A stretch of DNA of 9,145 nt. Origin: an uncultured Butyrivibrio sp. GTDB lineage: Bacteria; Bacillota; Clostridia; Lachnospirales; Lachnospiraceae. Every line of letters begins with the position of its first letter. Position 1 is the first letter of the stretch. Below the pieces are notes generated by a model that saw only the letters and a list, made by a program, of their open reading frames with translations, was not told the origin of the DNA and searched no databases. A program made the translations under genes and the position numbers. The stretch lies in assembly GCA_910577605.1 (NCBI GenBank), contig CAJTON010000032.1, positions 22,898 through 32,042 on the forward strand, given 5' to 3'. Shown here in pieces: positions 3,959 through 9,145 of this stretch.

Positions 3959-5829
3959 TTCACCCAGTCGATCATTCTCTGTATATTATCGGCTCTTTTA
4001 TTAACAAAATCCCTTATGCACTTTGAGCTTGCGTAGCCGCCGTTAAGGGCGTCGCCTGCCTTGCCCGCGCCCGAATACCTCTGAAAGAACTGTACGAAAA
4101 GAGGTCCGTATATGTCCTCATAGCTTTTAAGAACGTCAAGCGCGTGCTGTTTTTCAAAAATCGTATCCGAAAGTCCCGAAAGCCTTTCGCAATAGTCGTT
4201 TCTGAAGCCCTCGTTCGTCATAAGGTACGCGAAGCAAAGCACCGCCGGATTCTCCGTATCCATATCAAGAAGCCCCTTCGGCTTGTAATTATCCTCTTTT
4301 ATCGTGTTTACCCATGCGTCGCCTTCGCCGCTGACTCCGCCGAATTCCACGTCGTACAGACAAAAACGCCAGCGTCCGTCGGCATACTCGTTGCTTTCGT
4401 CAGTCTTTATCGTCCTCCACATCGACCAGTTTTTGCCAGGCCAGTCCCATTTATTGTTTATCCAGACCTCGACGGCAAAATAATCCCTGACGCTCTCTAC
4501 ATCCACAAGCTTCGCAAATTCCTCATAGTCCGCTTCGCTCTCAAGAGATTTATGCGTCTTGAAAAACTCCAGCAGATCTCCGTAATAATAGCTGACATCG
4601 TCCACGCCCGCCGGAAGATCGCCCTCGTCAAGCTTATATCCTATCTCATAGGTTTCGGCGTCTCCCTTATAAACCACAACATCCTCGGAGAGCACTTCGT
4701 AATGATCCTCAAAATAATCATCGGAATAATCCTCCTCAAGCACATAAAGTCCCCAGTATTCTCCGTTCAGATAAACGACACATGGACGAGAAGCCTTTGT
4801 AGCGCAGTCCACGCTCTTTGAAAGAGTCTGCCAGTAAGTATCGTTGTATTTACAGGTAAAGGCGCAGTTGCCGCCTGCCCTTGCGATGAAAGTGTCAAAT
4901 TTATCGATCACTTTTCCAGATGTATCTTTTAATTCGTCCCCGAAAATATTGTACTCGAATTTACCCGCGCCGTAATCCTTTCTCGCGAAAAACCGGAAGC
5001 TCTTCTGCAGATCCGAACGCGAATAATTCCCCTGTATCCTAACTCCGCAGTCCTGCGAAAGCACAAGATCTGCGCCGTCCTTATCCATCTCAAAGAAATC
5101 TATGTGAGCCTCACGCTCCCATTCCCTTCCCCGCTGAGAATAGTTAGCCGGCAGCTTACGCGTGTCCTCCGGATTGAACCAGGAATTTTCCTTTACAAAC
5201 TGCTCAAGCGCCCTGTCAAATATTTCGCCTTTTACATAGATACCCTTTTTGCTGTCAAAAAGATCGTCATAATCCATCGTTATGCTGATAACTGAAAGCG
5301 GCTTGCCCGAAGCCTCGCAGCTTTCTTCTATTCCGGGAATATGCTCGTTCGCCTTCCCTATAAAATAAGTGTTTGTACATACTTCTCCGAATACTCCGTC
5401 CTTTTTTCCGGCAGCCTTCACCACTGTACATTTGTCAACCGCCGAATCCTTCGGAGCCGCGATATTGCAGGTTATCCCGTTTTTCTTGGAATAACTGCTG
5501 TAACTCGTGCAGAAAAGCGACGGCGAAACAGCCGACACGACATTTTTGTCGCCGCTCCTGTCAGTAATAGCAAGCGCTCCCTCATACTTTACAGCCGTAT
5601 CGCTTTTTGTGGGGTCGCTCCCGTCAAGCGTGTACCATATCTCATCCGCGCCGCTGATCTCAAGGTCAAACGCCTCATCATATATACCGCCTTCCTTTGA
5701 AAAAGAAAGCGCCTTCTCCTGCGCGCCGCTTACCGATTCGTTCTGCGTGCTGTCGTTTGTCTTACCGCACGCAGTCACTCCTAAAAGCATCGCCGCCACG
5801 CACAGCACTGCCGCAATTTTTTTAAACAT
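3946..5829 (-). CDS. CotH-kinase-family lipoprotein with chitobiase-C-like N-terminal domain
   Basis: The 627-aa protein begins MFKKIAAVLCVAAMLLGVTA followed by Cys21, a lipoprotein signal peptide with lipobox V-T-A-C. It is therefore probably anchored to the outer face of the membrane. Residues 42-75 (GGIYDEAFDLEI, IWYTLDGSDPT) match the small chitobiase/beta-hexosaminidase C-terminal-like (CHB_HEX_C) fold. From about 175 onward is a CotH-like region: 'LSVISITMDYDDLFDSKKGI' then YVKGE, 'CGVRIQGNYSRSDLQKSFRF', 'YLNGEYWGLYVLEE', 'WINNKWDWPGKNWSMWR' (Asp462, Asn467) and 'RWRFCLYDVEFGG' (Asp493). CotH of Bacillus is an atypical protein kinase of the spore coat. Secreted CotH proteins in Clostridia are mostly uncharacterised, so kinase activity is inferred and the substrate unknown. 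The ATG at 5829 is chosen because GGAGGA lies 5 nt upstream; an in-frame TTG at 5844 would precede that site. Monocistronic. Confidence 0.88.
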   Translation of the reverse strand: MFKKIAAVLCVAAMLLGVTACGKTNDSTQNESVSGAQEKALSFSKEGGIYDEAFDLEISGADEIWYTLDGSDPTKSDTAVKYEGALAITDRSGDKNVVSAVSPSLFCTSYSSYSKKNGITCNIAAPKDSAVDKCTVVKAAGKKDGVFGEVCTNTYFIGKANEHIPGIEESCEASGKPLSVISITMDYDDLFDSKKGIYVKGEIFDRALEQFVKENSWFNPEDTRKLPANYSQRGREWEREAHIDFFEMDKDGADLVLSQDCGVRIQGNYSRSDLQKSFRFFARKDYGAGKFEYNIFGDELKDTSGKVIDKFDTFIARAGGNCAFTCKYNDTYWQTLSKSVDCATKASRPCVVYLNGEYWGLYVLEEDYSDDYFEDHYEVLSEDVVVYKGDAETYEIGYKLDEGDLPAGVDDVSYYYGDLLEFFKTHKSLESEADYEEFAKLVDVESVRDYFAVEVWINNKWDWPGKNWSMWRTIKTDESNEYADGRWRFCLYDVEFGGVSGEGDAWVNTIKEDNYKPKGLLDMDTENPAVLCFAYLMTNEGFRNDYCERLSGLSDTIFEKQHALDVLKSYEDIYGPLFVQFFQRYSGAGKAGDALNGGYASSKCIRDFVNKRADNIQRMIDWVNRQY

Positions 5830-5901
5830 TATTATCCTCCGCAATTCATGTGTTGTTATCGTCCGACAGGCGGAATCTTCGTCCCGCCATATGTTAAAAT
5901 A

Positions 5902-5910
5902 ATCATAGCA
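5902..5910 (-). promoter_or_regulatory. candidate extended -10 promoter of the CotH gene
   Basis: The minus strand reads TGC-TATGAT, an extended -10 motif with TATGAT at 5902-5907, about 70 nt before the ATG. No good -35 is visible at 16-18 nt (TATTTC-like). This is the only promoter-like sequence found between the hydA terminator and the CotH gene. The untranslated leader contains a small GGCGG/CCGCC pairing (about 5869-5888) of unknown meaning. Confidence 0.45.
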
Positions 5911-5952
5911 TACGCCAAGCTCAGGAAATACCGGAATTTTTAGCTATACTTT

Positions 5953-5990
5953 GCACAAAAATCTAAAGGCGGCGGGATTTACCCGCCGCC
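5953..5990 (-). terminator. rho-independent terminator of the hydrogenase operon
   Basis: A perfect 9-bp GC-rich stem (GGCGGCGGG/CCCGCCGCC, 5968-5976 with 5982-5990) and a 5-nt loop are followed on the minus strand by TTTAGATTTTTGT. It begins 7 nt after the hydA stop codon. The plus strand lacks a T-tract, so it is unidirectional. Confidence 0.92.
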
Positions 5991-5997
5991 CGCTTAT

Positions 5998-7683
5998 CTA
6001 TTTCCTGTGCAGAAGCTCGTGCGCCCTTCCTTTAAGTATTCCGTACTCGTAAAGCTCCCTTACGATGGGATTCTCGTCGGAACGCTTGATAAGCGCCGAT
6101 TTGTCCGCCTTGTAAACACCCTGAGAACGCTTCGCCTTGTCCGCCTTGTGGCTGAACGGCTGACCTGCTCCGGCGACGCAGCCGTACGGACACGCCATGA
6201 CCTCGACAAAGTCAAACTGCTCTTCTCCGCTCTCAATAAGCTCTATCATCGCGTCGGCGTTTCCAAGACCGCTAACGACTCCGAGCTTAAGGGTCTTGTC
6301 GCCGAGCGTGACCTCCGCTTTTTTAAGACCGTCCATTCCGCGGATTCCGCTGTATTCGATCTCCTTTAAAGCAAAATCGTTTTTGTCAGCCACGCGGCGC
6401 AGCGCCGCCTCCATAACGCCTCCGGTCACGCCGAAGATCATTCCCGCGCCCGAAGATATTGAAAACGGCATATCGGGCGAGCCCGGTTCGATTTCGTTGA
6501 ACTGTATTCCCATTTCACGGATCATATGAATAAGCTCTTTTGTCGTGATAACGTAATCAACATCCGGAACGCCGTCTCTTACAAACTCTTCCCTTGAAGC
6601 CTCGTACTTCTTGGCTACGCAGGGCATTACCGCAACCGAAACAGTCTCAAGTCCCGACTCCTTGTCCGCGGGCTTATAGTATTCCTTTATAAGCGCTCCG
6701 AACATTTCCATCGGAGAACGGCAGGTCGATATATACGGAAGAAGCTCAGGGTGCTTTGTTTCCGCAAAACGCATCCATGCCGGACAGCACGAGGTGAAAA
6801 GAGGATATTTCGTATCGCCCTTTTCAAGCTTCTCCACAAGCTCCGCCGCCTCCTCCATTATCGTCAGGTCCGCCGCAAAGCTGGTGTCAAAAACGGTATC
6901 GAATCCGAGCATTCTCATTGCCGTAAAAATCTTGCCAATCGAATTTTTGCCCGGTTCAAGCCCAAACTCCTCGCCGATAGCCACACGCACGGCGGGAGCG
7001 ACCTGCGCCACCACTCTTTTGCCCGGCTCGTAAATAGCCTTCCAGACCTCCTTGAGCGTACTCTTTATGGTAATCGCTCCCGTCGGGCAGACAGCCGCGC
7101 ACTGACCGCAGTTTACGCAGTCCGTCTCGGAGATGTTCCTGCCGAAAGCCGGACTCACTATCATGTCCGCGCCCCTGTGTGCAAAATCTATCGCTCCGAC
7201 GTGCTGGACCTCGTTGCACATTCTCACGCAGTCTCCGCAGAGAATGCATTTGTCAGGCTCTCTTACTATTGAAATGGATGAATCGTCTATCGGAAGGGAT
7301 TTTCTTGTATTTTTAAAGCGTATGTCGTTTAAGCCAAAGCGCCTCGCGAGAAGCTGTAGTCTGCAATTCTGATTTTTGTCGCAGGTCGTACAATCGCGGC
7401 AGTGCGACGCGAGCAGAAGCTCAAGTATCATCTTACGGTAATTGTGAAGCCTGCCGGTGTTGGTCTTGATAACCATCTTGTCCTTGGGAAGAGTCGAGCA
7501 GGATGCCATAATATTGCCCCTCTCATCCTCCACCACGCACATTCTGCACGCGCCGTAAATCGACAGATCGGAATAATAGCAGAACGTAGGCACATGTATA
7601 CCCGCCTTGTGTATTACCTGTAAAATATTTCTTTCATCCGTAAATTCGGTACGGATCCCGTCTATTATCATATATTTTCCCAT
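5998..7683 (-). CDS. hydA: [FeFe] hydrogenase, catalytic subunit of a HydABC/Hnd-type complex
   Basis: The 561-aa protein reversibly reduces protons to H2 at an H-cluster. Cluster sites in order: 2Fe-2S ligands Cys35, 46, 49, 62; a His-ligated 4Fe-4S site His94, Cys98, 101, 107; two 4Fe-4S sites Cys146/149/152/156 and Cys189/192/195/199. The H-cluster motifs are TSCCPAW (297-303), MPCVAKKYE (353-361) and EVMACPYGC (494-502), giving ligands Cys300, 355, 498 and 502. Proton-path residues known from clostridial CpI are present: Cys299, Glu278, Ser319, Glu281. The C-terminus GRAHELLHRK is the usual end, so the protein is full length. It follows hydB by 15 nt, with AGGAGG (7693-7698) abutting the hydB stop. 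With the NuoF-like partner it probably works in a soluble bifurcating complex using NADH and ferredoxin. L3 ends GAGQP where GGGQP is usual. Confidence 0.97.
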   Translation of the reverse strand: MGKYMIIDGIRTEFTDERNILQVIHKAGIHVPTFCYYSDLSIYGACRMCVVEDERGNIMASCSTLPKDKMVIKTNTGRLHNYRKMILELLLASHCRDCTTCDKNQNCRLQLLARRFGLNDIRFKNTRKSLPIDDSSISIVREPDKCILCGDCVRMCNEVQHVGAIDFAHRGADMIVSPAFGRNISETDCVNCGQCAAVCPTGAITIKSTLKEVWKAIYEPGKRVVAQVAPAVRVAIGEEFGLEPGKNSIGKIFTAMRMLGFDTVFDTSFAADLTIMEEAAELVEKLEKGDTKYPLFTSCCPAWMRFAETKHPELLPYISTCRSPMEMFGALIKEYYKPADKESGLETVSVAVMPCVAKKYEASREEFVRDGVPDVDYVITTKELIHMIREMGIQFNEIEPGSPDMPFSISSGAGMIFGVTGGVMEAALRRVADKNDFALKEIEYSGIRGMDGLKKAEVTLGDKTLKLGVVSGLGNADAMIELIESGEEQFDFVEVMACPYGCVAGAGQPFSHKADKAKRSQGVYKADKSALIKRSDENPIVRELYEYGILKGRAHELLHRK

Positions 7684-7692
7684 GCCTGGCGT

Positions 7693-7701
7693 CCTCCTCT
7701 A
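7693..7701 (-). promoter_or_regulatory. hydB stop codon adjoining the hydA ribosome binding site
   Basis: The TAG stop of hydB (7699-7701) is immediately followed on the minus strand by AGGAGG (7693-7698), 9 nt before the hydA ATG. Terminating ribosomes would therefore finish on the hydA ribosome site. This suggests coupled, near-stoichiometric synthesis of the two subunits. Confidence 0.75.
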
Positions 7702-9145
7702 AAATTCCTCAACCGCGTCAAAATTACACCCGTCTTTGCAGGCAAAACATTTGATGCACTTGTCAGTATCGATCACATGAGGATTGCGCACCTCTCCGGT
7801 AATCGCGCCCACAGGACACATTCTCGCGCATTTGGTACAACCCTTGCACTTATCGGGATTTATGCGCAGATTCACAAGCGCCTTGCACTGTCCCGCGGGA
7901 CATTTATGTTCGACAACATGGGCGATATACTCGTCCCTGAAATATTTCAGAGTGCTTACGACAGGAGACGCCGCCGTCTTGCCGAGGCCGCACAGCGCTG
8001 TGTTGGAAATCGTGTCCGCAAGCTCCTCAAGCAGTTCGATATGCTCCATAGTGCCGCGCCCTTCGGTTATATCGGTCAGAAGCTCAAGCATACGCTTCGT
8101 ACCCTCGCGGCAGGGGACGCATTTTCCGCAGGATTCGTTCTGCGTGAAGTTCATAAAAAATCTAGCGACCTCTACCATGCAGCTCTTGTCGTTCATAACA
8201 ACGAGTCCGCCGGAGCCGATCATCGCGCCTACTTTTTTAAGAGAATCGAAATCAAGCTTCATGTCAAGATGATCCTCCGTCGCGCTTATGCAGAGACACC
8301 CGCCGGACGGTCCGCCTATCTGCACCGCCTTAAAGTCTCCGCCCTTAACTCCGCCGCCTATGTCAAAAATAACCTTACGCAGCGTCGTTCCCATCGGCAC
8401 CTCTATAAGTCCCGTGTTGTTCACGTTGCCGGTAAGCGCAAAAGCCTTCGTTCCATGATTGTTCTCCGGTCCGTAGCCCTTGTACCACTCCGCGCCCTTA
8501 GCGATTATCGGCGGCACGTTGCAGTACGTCTCAACGTTATTGAGTACCGTGGGCTTGCCGAAAAGTCCCTGTTCGACAGTCCTCGGCGGCTTTACTCTCG
8601 GCATTCCGCGGTTGCCCTCTATCGACGCCGTGAGCGCGCTTCCCTCTCCGCACACGAACGCTCCCGCGCCCTTGCTTATTTTAAGGTCAAAATCAAACCC
8701 CGAGCCCATTATATTCTCGCCGAGAAGTCCTAGCTCCGTCGCCTGATCTATCGCGTGCTGTAATCTTTCGCAGGCAAGCGGATACTCCGCGCGCACATAT
8801 ATATAACCGTGATGCGCTCCGGTAGCGATTCCGGCTATCATCATTCCCTCAATGACCCTGTGCGGATCGCCCTCCATCATCGAGCGGTCCATAAACGCTC
8901 CGGGGTCGCCTTCATCTCCGTTGCAGACTACATATTTTACCGGTTCCTTCTGCGCGAGCACCTGCGCCCACTTGCGTCCCGTAGGGAAACCTCCGCCTCC
9001 GCGTCCTCTTAACGACGCGTTTGAAACCTCGTCAACGATATCCTGGCTCGTCATTTCAAAAAGAGCCTTCTCAAGAGCGCTGTAACCGCCCTCCGCTATG
9101 TACTCCTTGACCGACTCCGCGTTTATATGTCCGCAGTGCTCAAGG
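7699..9145 (-). CDS. hydB: NuoF-like flavoprotein subunit of the hydrogenase, N-terminus beyond window
   Basis: The frame is open to the right edge, so 481 residues are visible and the start is missing; full HydB/HndC proteins are near 600 aa with an N-terminal 2Fe-2S thioredoxin-like domain that must lie outside. Domains seen, numbered from the first complete codon: FMN/NAD(H)-binding NuoF domain ('SLRGRGGGGFPTGRKW', 'CNGDEGDPGAFMDRSMMEGD', 'YIYVRAEYP'), an SLBB domain ('GNVNNTGLIEVPMGTTLRKV', 'QIGGPSGG'), the NuoF 4Fe-4S site ('ESCGKCVPCREGTKRM' with the distant Cys in 'TALCGLGKTA'), and a C-terminal two-[4Fe-4S] ferredoxin domain (CKGCTKCARMCP and CIKCFACKDGC). The last domain separates HydB-type subunits from plain NuoF. 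It oxidises or reduces NAD(H) and is the flavin-bearing subunit implicated in bifurcation. An internal ATG at 9054 is not the start, since homology continues upstream (GYSALEKALFEM). Confidence 0.95.
   Translation of the reverse strand, partial: LEHCGHINAESVKEYIAEGGYSALEKALFEMTSQDIVDEVSNASLRGRGGGGFPTGRKWAQVLAQKEPVKYVVCNGDEGDPGAFMDRSMMEGDPHRVIEGMMIAGIATGAHHGYIYVRAEYPLACERLQHAIDQATELGLLGENIMGSGFDFDLKISKGAGAFVCGEGSALTASIEGNRGMPRVKPPRTVEQGLFGKPTVLNNVETYCNVPPIIAKGAEWYKGYGPENNHGTKAFALTGNVNNTGLIEVPMGTTLRKVIFDIGGGVKGGDFKAVQIGGPSGGCLCISATEDHLDMKLDFDSLKKVGAMIGSGGLVVMNDKSCMVEVARFFMNFTQNESCGKCVPCREGTKRMLELLTDITEGRGTMEHIELLEELADTISNTALCGLGKTAASPVVSTLKYFRDEYIAHVVEHKCPAGQCKALVNLRINPDKCKGCTKCARMCPVGAITGEVRNPHVIDTDKCIKCFACKDGCNFDAVEEF

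Noticed and set aside
4144..4821. A 225-aa plus-strand open frame antisense to the CotH gene
   Set aside because: No ribosome site or recognisable domain, and the opposite strand encodes a clear family protein throughout.
7777..8733. A 318-aa plus-strand open frame antisense to hydB
   Set aside because: It is a shadow of the GC-skewed third positions of hydB; its Arg/Ser/His-rich translation shows no domain, and hydB is unambiguous.
1..9145. Search for tRNA/rRNA genes, CRISPR repeats, IS ends, integrase or toxin-antitoxin genes
   Set aside because: None seen on either strand; the window is almost fully occupied by the listed genes and their control regions.

Overview
The window looks like chromosomal DNA of an anaerobic, spore-former-type Firmicute, probably a Clostridia/Oscillospiraceae (Ruminococcus-like) gut or rumen bacterium. 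The reasons are strong AGGAGG ribosome sites, sigma-A type promoters (TTGACT-17-TATAAT), an [FeFe] hydrogenase with its NuoF-like partner, a CotH-family lipoprotein and a flavin reductase-rubredoxin fusion. This assignment is inference from family content; no rRNA is present. Every gene but one lies on the minus strand, so the natural reading direction is right to left.

Read right to left: (i) 9145-5998 holds the end of a hydrogenase operon. It has hydB (NuoF-like flavoprotein, its N-terminus cut by the window edge) and, 15 nt later, hydA ([FeFe] hydrogenase), closed by a strong GC-rich terminator at 5953-5990. These are probably two subunits of a soluble, NAD(H)/ferredoxin-dependent, electron-bifurcating HydABC-type hydrogenase; hydC would lie beyond the right edge. 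(ii) 5829-3946 is a single-gene unit encoding a CotH-kinase-family lipoprotein with an N-terminal chitobiase-C-like domain. (iii) 3086-3949 is the only plus-strand gene, a RlmI/COG1092-like SAM methyltransferase. It converges on the CotH gene with a 4-bp overlap of stop codons, which sit in the loop of a 7-bp inverted repeat. (iv) 2972-2367 is a flavin reductase-rubredoxin fusion (Hrb-like), divergent from the methyltransferase. Their two promoters physically overlap. (v) 2306-1 is the start of the S10 ribosomal protein operon: promoter, a roughly 280-nt structured leader, rpsJ (S10), an unusually long 151-nt gap with a hairpin, rplC (L3), rplD (L4) and the first 62 codons of rplW (L23), cut by the left edge.

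The coding content is ordinary core and anaerobic metabolism. The parts most worth a second look are non-coding: the long rpsJ leader, which can form a 14-bp long-range helix and two crossing helices; the rpsJ promoter embedded in the upstream terminator; the overlapping divergent promoters; and the stop codons inside a hairpin loop. No tRNA, rRNA, CRISPR array, insertion sequence or integrase was seen.
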